Notes: generated from the sequence alone by a model not told the origin. A stretch of DNA of 64,000 nt from Nymphaea colorata (GCF_008831285.2 NC_045149.1:22016535-22080534); one strand, 5' to 3'. Positions 1 to 12,480 are shown, numbered from the stretch's first letter. A program made the numbers and translations.

Positions 1-674
1 GTTCCTCTCAAAATTTTGAAACTATAATTCTGGCTCTGCATGCTCGTACTCTCTTCATATACGCTCATATATATAAAAACTATAAACTGGTTATTATTAA
101 AAAAAATGCTTAAATTGCTTAGCTAAATAGTAATTAGGGAACCAACTAATTCCTTCTTATCATATCATTATCTTATAACCTGTTATCTAGATATATTTGA
201 TTCTAATCCCAAATCTAGACTCCAAAATCTGTAATCCAGATCGTTTTTCAACCAAATGGATTTGAGTCGTGAGGGAGCCTGGATTTGGACTCAAGTCCGA
301 TTTGTTTGCTTTGATAGAAGCTCGAACCCCTCACTGACCCGAGCCGATCTCCGAAACGGATTCACTTGCACTCCTGAGCCGACTTCCAAAAGGAGAAAAA
401 TTTCCCGACTCATCTACGAGTCGGTGCGACGTATACCGTCACGATACCGGTTCGTATCACCCAAACGAACCGGTTCTAAAGCTACCACTCGTTTTCCCAG
501 GCGCCTTCAACGTCTTTGTTGAATGCGAATGTTGTTGTTTGCCTTCCAACCTGTAGGCGCTGCCGTTCTTCAATTGGAAAGGACGCTGTCGGCGATCGTT
601 GGTCGCTAGTAGAATGTGAAGAAGTGACCGGACAAAGCAGAAAAGAAGCGAGAGTACGATATTCTTTTCTTCCG
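1..674. other. 5' flank of the first gene
   Basis: This is AT-rich sequence up to about 250, then more balanced sequence that probably holds the promoter and 5' untranslated region of the gene starting at 675. The frame of the first exon stays open upstream to about 516, but there is no ATG in that stretch, so it is read as leader. No other gene is supported here. Confidence 0.5.
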
Positions 675-3600
675 ATGGAGGCTTCCAGGGGAATGGTGGG
701 GATGGAGAATCCCCTTACTTTCAAAGCAGGGCAGGTCTTTACAGGCTTTGGAGTTGGATGTGGGATTGGAATCGGAGTTGGCGGGCCACGAAATTTAGGT
801 ACCCGTCTCTTCCTTCCCTTTTGTTTTTGGTGATTACCCTTTTCCTCGACGTCTTTCTTCTTGGGTCATTGTGAGGGTGAATTGGTTTTGGATGGTTGTT
901 TTGAGTGCTTAGAGAAGAGAAAAGAAGAGAAGGATGAACGTTGGTAACTTCTTCAGCAGGAACGCTAGTGAAAATCGACGTGAAAATAATGGTAATCATG
1001 ATTTCTGTGCCTCCCATTGTGACACTTTGTTGCATGCTCTGCTGTCTCTCTGTCTTTCTTCCATCACATGGGAGATGAAATTGTTGAATGGTTTTGTTGG
1101 TTAGAGGTCGTTCTCTTGCTTGTTTAAGTGCAATGTGAGGGTGTGGATGTTTCTCTTCCAACAAAAGCTGGCTTACTTCTGTGGATGTTGGAATGTTCAT
1201 GTTGACTAGGCAGTTCAATTACTAGATTGGTTAAGAACGGAATAGGCTTTGAACAATTTAACGTGATTTTTTGTACGGTTTACAATTTACATTACTATTT
1301 CGTTCAAATTGCGGGCTCTAGTAAATCAGAAGGACCCCTGGTACGGAGAAATTTGATTCAGACTCTCCCACATTAATCATTCAAATAGAGATTCAGCTGC
1401 TAAAAGAAGCATGACCATTTTATACTATTGTTCTACTGGAATGGCAACTTATCCCTGGAAAGCTGATAGTTCTACAGTGCTTCAAGACATTTATACAATT
1501 GCAGCAATTGTAAGATGACTGCAAAATTAGAATTGACTCCCAACCGAACTTCCATTCACGAGTTGGACGCACGTGTTGATGATGTTTCTGATCTTCATCC
1601 TTCAAAATATATTTTGGTGCTTGTATAATCACTGGGGATTTTGACAAGACACCAATAGAACCCATGATAGAGACAGAGCTGACGTTTAGCTTGTGTTGCC
1701 TTCGGGTTGGACTTCTACTCGCGAGTTTCACAGCATACGTGGATGATGTTTCTGAGCTTTACGTTTCAAAATATATTTAGGCTGTATAATTTCTGGCGAT
1801 TTTGACAAGACACCGGTAGAAAGTTAGAAAGTGTGGGAGGAGAGAGAGAGACAGTTTCCATTTTTACATATTTTTGTTGCATATGCTTTCAGCTTGCCTT
1901 CAGACATGAAATATTTAGATTGTGAACTACAAGCAATCTCAAGTACGTAATTGTATCAGGTGCAATTCCAGTACTGAATCAGGTGATGAGCGCCACCAGG
2001 GGTGCAACGGATGCTGTTTCTGGCATTGGAGCCCATGTGAATAGCTCTGTAAGTGGGCATCCTTTTGTCATTCCTTGTTATTTCTAGCTCTCTTTGTTTT
2101 TTCCTTTTTACCTTTTAACAAAAGACGCACGACGTCTTGGTTTCCCAGCGATTTTTCTTATGTTTTCCTTCGGGTTTTTTTTTTTTTTGAAGCTAAGAAG
2201 GTTGGGGATGAAGGGCATTGAGGCTGGTGTAGGTTGTGGACTTGGCGTTGGTCATGGTTTTGGTGTTGGTAGGCACTGCAAAGCAAGCTCTTTATTGTTA
2301 TGCATATTAATGAGGTTGACTTGTTAAACTTCGCTTTGTGTTTTATAATCTCTTGATCCTAATTTGTGATTAGGCCACCATTTGACACATTAAATTACGT
2401 TGAAGGGAAAAATAACAAAAAGTCTTGGTTATCAGCACAGAACATGCATTGAGTTATATGCCAAGATGTTGTAAAAGCATTGTCAGAATACCACCTATTT
2501 TTTCCAAAATATCATGCTAAAATTAGATAAATAAGGAAAAATGAAGAAAAAGTGAAAAGATTGTGATATCTTGAAAAAAAGAGCCAACATGAAAATACCA
2601 TGTTTTTCTGTATTGTTATTAATTTTTTTAGAAAAAAGCTAATTTTTAATATAATTCAGAATAATTGAGGTTTATTTTTAACAATTAAGTAACTATTTAA
2701 TTTTTTTTTGAATGTCCTTTTATAAGAAATTAGTGAAAACTGAAATTTTCATAATTATTTTACTATTTTTTATTTTTCTAATTTTTTGAATGCCCAAAAG
2801 TTTGGAGAAGGATAAATTTTCTGATTAATACCCAAGAAAAACCTTTGCTAATAAAGCGTGAAAACAATATTTGTGATAATTTATAAAAATGAATTCTGTA
2901 TTTACGTGCTACCAAAAATCTATGGAGCTTGTTGTCTTCTTAAATGGGTTTGTTTCAACTTTCAAGCCTTATTATTCTCCCTTGGTGTTACCTTTTTACT
3001 TTTCATTATCTTCATGAGCTTGTGTGCAGTCATTTTGTTTGATTCCATCATCAGTTGAATTGAGCCTTAGATGCTAAGTGGTTTTAGCAACGGTAGATAA
3101 TGTATGTTTTTAGCCATCTATTTGTGTTTAGTATTTCTGATATTCTACAACAATGGATTCCAAGTAGCTTAACTGTCACTGCTTTATATGTTTTCGGTCT
3201 TGCAGTCTATCTTCACCTCATGACTCATGTTTGCCAGAAGGAAATAATTTAACTGTTAAATTGTTCTTTTGGTATTAGAGAAACTTTACATTCAGTCTCC
3301 ATTTGGAGGTAAACTTGTTACAATAATTTAATGATTGAAGAATATAAATGGTCAAATGATGCACACCATCATAATTCATGGTTCAAAATCAGTTACATTT
3401 TTTCATACTTGTTCCTTCAAGAATTTGTTTTGTTTCAATCCACAACACGTGGATTCAGAACCATGCATTAACTTCCTTATACTAGTGCTCACAAACTGGT
3501 GAAACTGTAATGTTAATATCTAAATTTGAAAGAAAGGGGATCCAAAGAAGACATGGTAAAGTTCTTTATTTAAACTTTGTCAGTTGTATCTCAATATTGT

Positions 3601-5827
3601 GCTAAACTTGAAGACTGTAATCTGAATGAATTTCATGGCGATTCTACAAAGAGATTTGTCAGATTGTTCCCTTGCAAATTTTATTTAGATGCTAGTTAGT
3701 ACGTAGTAGATGTTATTTGTTTTGCAAAGCTTTGACAAAATCATGCATCTGAACTGTAGGTGTTGCTCTGAAACCTGGGGTGATGAATCATATCCAATCC
3801 TGTGTTGGGGTATGCTAGTGTCCACCCTTCTCATTGTAAATGTATCTTTTCCCATCATTCAATTATTCTAATTTCTTGTTCATGTATTTGCTAGCAAATG
3901 ATGGTAAAGATGATGAAGAATCTAGGAGGTATTCCTGGATTTTCTGTTGGTCACAACCTTATCCCTCGACCAACACAGATTGGAAGTAAGTTTGTTGATG
4001 AGACCTTTAAAAGAAATGAAATTTCCAGTGGAGATATCCACCAGATAGCATCCAAAGTTTCTGAGAGTAGATCACATAGTTTGGTTGGAGAAAGGAGAAT
4101 TCTACCACAAACTTCATTTGACAGTCGATATGAAAAGATCATCAACAACTTTTTGAACAGTCCACTCTTGCAAGATGAGAAGGCAATGGAGGTTAATGAG
4201 CTGGTAGGTGTAACTACTTGAAGTCCTTAGGTTTCAGCTGCACAGAAATGTCATCTATAATATCATACAGAGGATGCCTTTATGAATTGCATGCGCTCTC
4301 ATTACTATTATTATTTGTTTTATGTGGTTTCTCAATGCTATAGCAATGCATTAGATTTTAAGGCCCTTATCTATGTCTTTTCTCACCAAGTCTGTGCTTC
4401 ATTCCAAAAGAAATATTCTTTGTTTTTATAATCTAATTGCAATTTTCTCATACGTCAGAAGAAGATTATCCTGAACACATGACTGAAAGCACCTATAGCA
4501 ACCTGAATTGTTTGCTTTAAACGTTCATGACTTTTCCCATTTATGTTACAGAGATGAAAGCCTCATCACCTTGAGAATCACTAGTGAAAATTTACATGGC
4601 TTTTATGTTCATTGATATGATGGCCCAGATTTTATTTTATGAGAAAGGCTTGCTATAGTGAAACCTTTGGGATTCAATGACAGTCTAGGGGTGCAACTCA
4701 CTTAGTGGAAATCAGAATTTTCAGCTTGCAATTAAGGTTTCTACTGGTTGAAGGGTTGATAGTTCCTAAAATTGCTGACAGTCAATATAGAATACATATT
4801 ATAGGAAACCAAGGCTGTGATTTTTCTATGCCAAAGTTAAATTGGAGTCTCACAGTTGTGACACTCCTATCTGCATACAGCTGTTAACACACCTTTAAAC
4901 GGTTGTAAACGTTTGCAGTAGCCTGTGGCCCCATGGCATGTTCACTGACTTGTAAAGACCACCTTCCTTCTCTGGTCAAGTTATATAACAGAAATTTGCT
5001 AAAACCTTAGCAAGAAAATTTACACTTAAATTTCATGTTATCATCAACTGAAGTACCACTTTCTGACCCCCTTTTATTGCATGTTGTCACTTGCTTTTTG
5101 TGTGCTTTGCAGGCTAGCAAGTTGCAGACAGAGAATAATGTTTTGCAAATGGTAGGTCTAACAGTTCTGCTGTTTTTTTATTTAACTAGATTTAGTTGCA
5201 CCGTTGCAATAAGTGAATGCACAGGCAAGTGCTCATACAAGTTTTGTGTGTCATGCATATCTGCTGTCACATAGATATTAGTGAACACTGCGACTCAATG
5301 GTGAAGGTGACATGAGTCTGTGTTTCCAAGAAAACAGGACTTGGGGTTTCAGTGGGTTCCAGTCTTCACAGTGGAGGTCATGTTTAACCCATTTTAAGCC
5401 AGCAGACACGTTCAGCATAGTACAAAATACAGGAATTGTCTCCTGGACGTTGTTTTCCTGATGTGGATGTATTGAAATAGTGAGTTTTGAATGCAGTCAG
5501 CTGTCGGCTTTTCAGCTTCTACATGAAGTATAAACCTACATGTATATGAAAAGATGGTCCAAAGGGTTTCCTTTTCTACTAGTGGGACATGTCTGTCTCT
5601 CACTACATTGTAAGCAATTTCATGTTGTTTGGTTTCAGCTATTGAAACATCAGAAGATCATCGATGAACTGACTGAAGAGAATGAGAAGTTGCGCCAAAT
5701 TCTCATCAAAGAGTTTAATGTTTCACCAGAAAAGTTTAAAACAAGCAGCGATGAAAGATGGAAACTTGATACCACATGTGCCGACTGTTTTGAGTGCCGG
5801 AGACGGCGCAGGAAATCCCGCAGATGA
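675..5827 (+). CDS. Conserved plant protein of unknown function, glycine-rich with C-terminal coiled coil
   Basis: I do not recognise a named family. Seven exons join in frame: 675-798, 1960-2048, 2193-2268, 3760-3809, 3895-4203, 5113-5151 and 5639-5827, giving 291 aa. All introns are GT-AG. The first in-frame ATG is at 675; a second at 702 (MENPLTFKAG) would give 282 aa and is also plausible. The N-terminal half has two glycine-rich runs of alternating G and V/I/F (GFGVGCGIGIGVG and GVGCGLGVGHGFGVG), encoded on exons 1 and 3. The middle exon is polar. The C-terminus has a leucine- and glutamate-rich stretch that looks like a coiled coil (KIIDELTEENEKLRQIL), then CADCFEC and a run of arginines. 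That tail could bind nucleic acid or act as a nuclear signal, but this is inference. Start, splicing and stop are mutually consistent, so a real gene is likely; its function is open. Confidence 0.8.
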
Positions 5828-7953
5828 TAATATGCGGTGGAGAAAGATCAAACTTGGTAGTACCTGTTCTGACTGTTCTAAATGCTTCTCATGAAACCAT
5901 ACGAGCTGTTTCCTCTGCCAAGTTCAGTAGGAGATGAGCAATGAAAATCTCAACCCCCGTTCTTGTTGTTCTTGTACCAAAAGGTTTCGGTAGAAGAGCC
6001 AACCTATCCCATACCTCACGTCTCCCATGATTTTCATGTAGCCATCGTCTCGGCAACATAACAAAAATATCTGAGTCCATGTTCTGCACTATGAATTCAA
6101 TGTTTACTTAGAATTTTTTGCTTGAGTTCTTGATGTAACTTTAACTCTTTAAGGTGAGTATACTTGAATTCCTTTTTCCTTTTTTGTTTTTCTGGTAAAG
6201 GAATAAAAAAAACTTATCAAACATAAGGTGACAAAATTCCTAGATATAGGTGCTCACTGATAGCTCCACTCATATGGTAAGATTAAGAAAAAAAAAACAC
6301 CCATCTAGAACTAACATTAGGGATGTTTGGAGCAGACAATGGAACTGCTTGCATTCTTATGTGCAACTACTTTGACCTGGTTTGACATATTTTTGTTACC
6401 GGAGGCCGCCGGTGGATATTGTTCTGCAATATGCTCATGCTGGATGCACCAACATCAGAACAATTCAACAGAAAATGAAGAGGGAAAGTATGTGCAGAAA
6501 GATTAAACCTTGGGTTGCAGCTATTTGATCTTGGTGATTATAATTTGGTTTGATTTAACACCATATTCCATATCCAATCAGTTAGATAGTTGGTGGCAGA
6601 CAAAGGTTTAATATTTTTGTGAAAATGGTGACCTAGTTACTCAAGGATATCATCTGACGCATAAAATGTAAACCCTGGGCAATCACCATTAACATAAAAA
6701 TATGGATGTTGTTTGTACATTATAATACCACAGCAAGTTGCAAAGATCAAAGAAAAGTTTGCCACTTAATAATTGCATAATTTTTTGGATTTTCTTCTTC
6801 ACATTTTTTAATTGTAACTCATCTTAAAAGTGTTCAGTGAAGAAAAAAGAACAAAAAAAAAAATACAGATGCACACTTCCACACAGAAATTCTAAGAAAC
6901 TATATCTGTTGTACATGAATCTTGACTGTCTATACAATAGGATCATAGGATTTACTGGAGTCATATGACTAAGAATACAAGTATATTTTTAATGCAAGTT
7001 CAGTTACTTATTTCTTCTACCTCAAATGTTCCCCATATTTTGTACTCCTTAATTTTTGAAGGACTCGATTTTAAAGTGAAAATTCTAAAAAAAACTCCAT
7101 TTACTGCAGAAGTTTCAAAAAACATATGTGACATTTTTGAGGGTTCAGTTTTCATGAAAAGGCTCAAGACTGTTGTAAAAACTCATGAACTTAAGTTCTT
7201 TTACCGTCCAGCAGAGTTTAAGCCTTGAAGAAAAAAACTGGAGGCACAAATGACATAGACAACTCAGATTAAAAAAACTTCCACAAACCATGATAATGAC
7301 CCCAGTCAGCAAGACATGGCATAATGTATGCTGGATAAATTTGATCCTTCTAGAAGAAGATTTTGCCCATTTAATAGAGACAAGAGCTGGTCAACGTCAT
7401 CAAAACTAACCAGCCGTGTTTTCTGGTGGGCAGTGGGGACCTTAACCTTTTTGGAACACACATCGTTTTCAAGAACATAAGATGGTAGAGATTAAGTAGC
7501 AGATATAAAAACCAAACTATTTCTTTTCCTTTTTCATTCTTGAAGGAACTGTTTCACATGGTTGAAGAAGGATCAATATGTACCTGCTTTTTTACAAAAG
7601 ACACGAAAATACAAGAAAACACTAGCTGCCAACATTTTGAACATGGTAGCCGCGCCACCACTATTTCCAGAAAATCATGGATCTGCTTGTTTTAATCGCA
7701 GCATCAATGTCATAAAGTTTACAATTCTTCGCCATTGTAAACGATTCGTTTCATCATTCATATCTTCTAAGCATCTGGAGCTGTCTTGTATATGCTGACA
7801 GCATATCTGCATATGGAGATGTTCATTGAGAAAAACAAAACCTTAGTACTTCCTGAGATTTCCCCCAAACAACAAGATGTGACACCAATATGATGACATT
7901 AAGCCGACCATGTATGCAAGCTCTTTAGTCGTCGCCGACTTGTGTGGCAGAAT

Positions 7954-8028
7954 TCAATACTTTCTTCTTCCACGCGGCTTTTGGTTAACAAATCTCGGCT
8001 CATAGCCGCCACTTTCTCGGAAGTTCCT
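7954..8028 (-). other. Exon-like terminal reading frame (candidate gene remnant)
   Basis: On the minus strand an AG preceded by a long pyrimidine tract (about 8034-8080) is followed by a frame reading RNFRESGGYEPRFVNQKP, then GRRKY and a stop at 7954-7956. The mix of aromatic, glycine and basic residues looks more like real coding sequence than random AT-rich spacer. No upstream exon was found, so this may be a remnant, a terminal exon of an unrecognised gene, or chance. Confidence 0.2.
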
Positions 8029-8154
8029 CGCTTTATGGGCAGAACAAACAAAAGAACGGAAAGAAGGGAGGGAAGGTAGTCTTTGCAAGAAACCTCTTGC
8101 CTACTCTCCTTAATTTCTAATCTATTGAAGTTTCAACAACCACTTCTCCTTCTC

Positions 8155-8155
8155 T

Positions 8156-8202
<47 letters not shown>
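8155..8202. repeat. (AC)n(AT)n microsatellite
   Basis: A run of AC dinucleotides passes directly into a run of AT dinucleotides. Confidence 0.95.
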
Positions 8203-8204
8203 TA

Positions 8205-8323
8205 ATCTTAAGACTTGCATATTGACTTAATGGATTCTAAGATAGCTGCATGAGTGATCAATGAAAGATCATCTTAAGACTTGCATATTGACTTAACGAA
8301 TTCTAAAATAGCTGCATGAGTGT
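8205..8323. repeat. 66-bp tandem duplication
   Basis: A block starting ATCTTAAGACTTGCATATTG at 8205 recurs at 8271, an offset of 66 bp, with a few substitutions. The second copy is slightly shorter. It directly follows the microsatellite, which may have favoured slippage. Confidence 0.85.
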
Positions 8324-10074
8324 CGCAATCTTCTTCTCTTGTAAACCCACATATGTAGACTTGTAAGATCCCAAGTTTGAGTGTTGATTTTTTTTTTTTA
8401 AATGATAACTGTAACAGCCATCCTCAAACTGACTTTAATGTCTAAACTCTTAGTTTATAACAAAAATTAAAGATGGTAATAGAAGTTATACTAATAACTC
8501 GAAAATAATGTTGTCAGCGGTTTGATTTTCATGGATGTTATGTTCATTGGATAGAGCACAATCGTAAGGTGATGATATAATATCTCTTTGCCAAGCCCCA
8601 TAAGGTGAAAAGGTTAAGAAATTAATCAAGGTCCATTTTCCTCGTAGACAAAAAGAGGTTCATCTTTTATCCTCTATGTTTTAAATAATGGATGGAAAGT
8701 TGATGGGGTCAAAAGTCATTGAATTGATATCAAGAAGTAAAAATTTGTTGGAGTAAGAAAACGAGAAATGTGAAGACCCAAGAATCAACAAAAGCAATTA
8801 ATTTTGAGAATTCTATAATCTTTTTGACTTAGCAACTCACCTAACATTTAATGTGACCAATATTAAATCGAGGGGAAAGTGTGCGCGCGAGCTTGTTTGT
8901 TTTTAACATTATTAAAAGCTTCCCTCCGTTTGTTATCATCATCAAATTTCTTTATAAAATTTTCCTTTTGTATTTTAGCTTTTAAAATTCTCCTGAGTAG
9001 TCACATCCCCATTGGATTTTCTGGCCCTCTGCTTCCTAGCCAGTTTCATCTAATACCATAACATGCCTCAAGGCTGAAATTTCTTGAATGATATTGATAA
9101 AAAGCTTCATGATTTAGCTAATTATATAATTAGGTAGTCAGATTTTTTTTTTTTTAAAGAAGCTTCTAGATGTCTAACTTAAGAAGAAATTATGGATTGA
9201 GTTATAGGCTCCAACCCGAGTTCAAATGGGTCCGATTCAGCCCTCAAAAACGCGTATAACACCAGACAATTGGGTCAATATGGGGGTGTTTGATAGCTTC
9301 AGATTTAAGATTATCGGATTTGAGAATGTGGATTTAAGATCCGATCCTCCTCCCTTCAACCTCAAGATGGTGTTTGATGGTTTGAAATTTTGATTCAAAA
9401 ATAAAAATTCCATAGTCATAATTCTTCCTCAAACTAGAATGGAATCAAATTTTTTAGTTTTAGTTTCATAATTCTGGAACATACCCTCTTGTTTAATAAT
9501 TCCAATTTCTTAAAAAAAAAACATTTTGATTCTAAAATTCCATTATTCTTGGTGTATGAAACTCCCTGTAGTTCCGGCTTTTTCTTAATGCACAAAATTT
9601 CAAATCCAGAGTAGTAAAACGCCCTCTATAAGAAGCATGTACCAGACATGTAAGTCCGATTTGTATTTGTACAGAGAACGCTGTGTCCGAACAGTTCGGA
9701 CCGGTTCTGGCTCCACATCGTCTCGGGCTTAATGGTTCCAATAGAATCTCCAATATCCGTATCGTCTCGGCATTAGAAGTTGACGTATGGCTGATCAAAT
9801 CTTCTGCTGCTTCTCCAAGTTTTCCTGTCGAATCTGGCAACAAATGAGAGAGAAAGAAGAGCGACACTTGTGGAACCCATTTTTTATTTGGTCGGCTTTT
9901 TCCACCTAACCCTGCAAACACCCTACACGGTTTGGCGCGGATGATCTTTAGCATGCTGAAGCTTAGATAGAGAGTTTGAACCACTGAGATTTGAACTAGC
10001 GACTGGCTGTTTACCAATTATTATTCCGATTGGATGCACCAAACAAAAAATTGCAGCATTAGATACTTAGCTTT

Positions 10075-10420
10075 ACCAAGTAAAATTTTGATTGTATGTG
10101 TTCCAATGAAAGATTGCTGAGAGACAAGCTCTCTACGTTTAGAATTCGATTATATATGTCCACAGACTCAAGTCCTTTGAATGCCTTCCGGCTAAGTCGG
10201 GGGAAGATGGACGCCGGAAAACTGCTCTGAAATCCATTAAAAACTGTACCAAGTGAAGTTTGGATTGTATATGTTCCAGTTAAAGATTGCTGAGAGACAA
10301 GCTCTCTACCGTTAGAATTCGATTATATATGTCCACAGACTCAAGTCCTTTGAATGCCTTCCGGCTAAGTCGGGGGAAGATGGACGCCGGAAAAGTGCTC
10401 TGAAATACATTCAAAACTGT
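10075..10420. repeat. 173-bp tandem duplication, two copies
   Basis: Unit 1 (10075-10247) and unit 2 (10248-10420) are directly adjacent and start ACCAAGT at an offset of exactly 173 bp. They differ by only a few substitutions and by short compensating indels. Each unit contains TCGATTATATATGTCC and ATGGACGCCGGAAAA. The pair ends about 580 bp upstream of the phytocyanin A start codon. The copies are fairly recent. No coding potential is seen. Confidence 0.9.
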
Positions 10421-10872
10421 CGGTCAAACCACAGCTGGCTCTCTATCCAGGTGAACCAAGCCGCCACCGATTAAGAAGAGTCGGAAGGAAGCCAAAGCCA
10501 ACGGAAGAAAGCAAGTCAGATGAGGAGAAATCGGCCGGTTTTGGTATGCCAGGAATTTTCCTCACAGTAGGTTGGAGTTATTGACCAAACAAATAAGAAC
10601 TCTTTAAACTTTTTGTTTTTCGGTTTCTATGTTCACCAAATCCCTGAGTCATGATTTGAGCAGTCTATAGATACAGCGTGACCATCATATAAATATACAT
10701 ATAAATGTATGTGAGCCGTTCACATGAAATATTTGACCAAGAGACACATGTCAACTATGTAAGCCTAGCTTTTCACCAAACCCAATATTGTTTAAATATT
10801 ATTCTTGACCAATTTGGTGCCATAAGGAAGTGAAAGAGAAGCAGGTTACAAAACATAGGCCTTGCCTTCCAT

Positions 10873-10880
10873 TATATATA
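10873..10880 (+). promoter_or_regulatory. Probable TATA box of phytocyanin A
   Basis: TATATATA lies about 118 bp upstream of the ATG at 10998, which would place the cap site near 10905 and give a pyrimidine-rich leader of about 90 bp. The paralogue B has an equivalent TATATA cluster at a similar distance. Confidence 0.6.
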
Positions 10881-10997
10881 CCGACTTTGAAGAACCAATC
10901 CCTTCATTGCATTCCCTTGCTTTCGCGTCTTGATTTTCTAGGCCTCTCTGCACTTCCTCTTCTTCCTTTCCTTTCTCATTCGCTTGTGCTGTCAGCC

Positions 10998-11525
10998 ATG
11001 GCTCTGGTGAAGCTCCTTGCCTTAGCATTTCTCTTGGCGGTTCCAATCTCTGCAACTGATTACACAGTTGGAGACGCCTCTGGTTGGACTCTTGGTGTTG
11101 ATTACAACAACTGGGTTTCTGGAAAGACTTTCCAAGTTGGCGATCGTCTCGGTACGCATTCTCTTTCTTTGTTTATTATCCTCTCACTCTCTCTCTCTCC
11201 CTATATATATATATATACTTGATATTCTAGAATTGATGAAAATTGTCTAGGCCAATTGATTTCAAGAACATTATGCGGAGATTAAGTTTATAAAAATGAA
11301 AACCTGATTGTGTTTTCAAAAAACTGAAGTACCCTTCAAAGAAAGCAGAAAATCCGAATTAAGGAAACCCGTTTTTTCCTTTTATTGAGAGCATTTCAAT
11401 CTCTTAAAAATATGACTAAGTTTCTGCTCTTTTAACTTAATATCCACTGTTGGATTTCCTTAAAATCAATAGCCCAAATCTAGTTATGAGGATATGATAG
11501 CTATAACTACCCGTCTTCTCTCTCC

Positions 11526-11619
<94 letters not shown>

Positions 11620-12429
11620 CAATCAGTTCATTACGTTGCCAAGCATTTTTATTGGGTACAAACTACAAAGTCGGTTCTGGAATGTAATAAGTTTGGTAAA
11701 AAGTTTAAAACAAAAATAGAATAAGATCAAACGCCGTATATACATTAAACTTTCACAAGGGAGAGAAAGAAGACATTGGCATGAATTTTCTTGCTCTTTC
11801 TTTATTAGCATACCTATCGTCCTAACCAGCAGAGAAAAAGAAAAAGGAAACGAGAACAAAAACGAACAAAACAAAAGTATTTTTTTCATCTATCTTCCCT
11901 CTGTCTTTTTGTACTGGCCGAGGCACGTGTGGGCAACATGTGGGTGATTGCCCACACGGAGCCAAAAAAATATTTACTTTTGTATTAACATTACAAAGTA
12001 ATTTTTATCATTTATTCCTTGAAAATTTTAAATTTATTACTATTTCTCCTTAGTTAAAAATTTGTGGCTCCTCTTGCAGTGTTCACCTACGGCTCAACTC
12101 ACACAGTGGATGAAGTGAATCAGGCAAGCTACACCAGTTGCTCTTCCTCAAGCCCCATCAGCTCCGCCAGCGATGGGAACACCACCATCACCCTTAACAC
12201 CGCGGGGACTCACTACTTCATCTGCGCCACCTCCGGCCACTGCCTACAGGGCATGAAGGTCCAGATTCCGGTGACTGGCTCCGCCGCAGGCTCGCCGTCC
12301 GGGTCGCCCTCAACTCCCAGTCCTCCCGGTGCCCAGTCAATGGGTGTGTCTCTGACTTCATACTCCATGAGCTCTATGGTGATGGCAGTTTCATCCGTGG
12401 TGGTTGTCGCGCTTGGTCTTGGATGCTAG
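10998..12429 (+). CDS. Phytocyanin A (uclacyanin/plantacyanin-like blue copper protein)
   Basis: Two exons, 10998-11151 and 12080-12429, join in phase 1 to give 167 aa. Residues 1-20 are a hydrophobic signal peptide ending ISAT; the mature start [10 protein letters not shown] is the classic phytocyanin entry. The copper site is complete by family spacing: His59, Cys100, His105 and Met110, with Cys72 and Cys106 placed for the usual disulfide. An axial Met fits uclacyanins and plantacyanins rather than stellacyanins, which use Gln. A short Ser/Pro-rich linker and a hydrophobic tail suggest arabinogalactan-type glycosylation and a GPI anchor at the outer plasma membrane. Phytocyanins are thought to act in redox or cell-wall signalling; the partner is unknown. 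The single intron sits where this family normally has it, but it is 928 bp and holds a (CT)n(TA)n tract and a hAT-like element that ends at the acceptor. Confidence 0.93.
11531..11619. repeat. (TC)n(TA)n microsatellite in the phytocyanin A intron
   Basis: A TC run (to about 11557) is followed by a TA run (to about 11619). Both short open frames across this tract, on either strand, are products of the repeat. Confidence 0.95.
11913..12077. mobile_element. Degenerate hAT-like non-autonomous element in the phytocyanin A intron
   Basis: The left part reads GAGGCACGTGTGGGC and then carries the GTGGG/TTGCCCACAC inverted motif that also starts the elements at 43878 and 41577. The right part (TCCTTAGTTAAAAATTTGTG followed by GCTCC) matches the right end of the 41577 copy (CCCTTAGCCAAAAATTTCTG, then ACTCCGC). 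The element would therefore end only a few bases before the AG at 12078-12079. No clear 8-bp target duplication could be read, so the family call rests on similarity to the other copies in this window. Confidence 0.5.
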
Positions 12430-12475
12430 GAAAGTGGCAGTGCAATTTTATTCATTCTTCTGCATTTTCAAGTTC

Positions 12476-12480
<5 letters not shown>

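Larger units (their letters stand above)
5828..10997. other. Intergenic region with tandem repeats
   Basis: There is no convincing gene between the first gene and phytocyanin A. The stretch is AT-rich and holds the 3' end of the first gene, a microsatellite (8155-8202), a 66-bp tandem repeat (8205-8323), a short exon-like frame on the minus strand (7954-8028), a degenerate MITE-like piece around 9280-9530, a 173-bp duplication (10075-10420) and the phytocyanin A promoter. The 161-codon frame at 9532-10017 (-) has no recognisable domain. Confidence 0.5.

Noticed and set aside
739-1218. 159-codon minus-strand frame
   Set aside because: It lies across exon 1 and intron 1 of the first gene and has no domain.
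9532-10017. 161-codon minus-strand frame
   Set aside because: No recognisable motif; its start overlaps tRNA-like short motifs (AGTTCAAATCTC) in repeat-rich sequence. Too weak to call.
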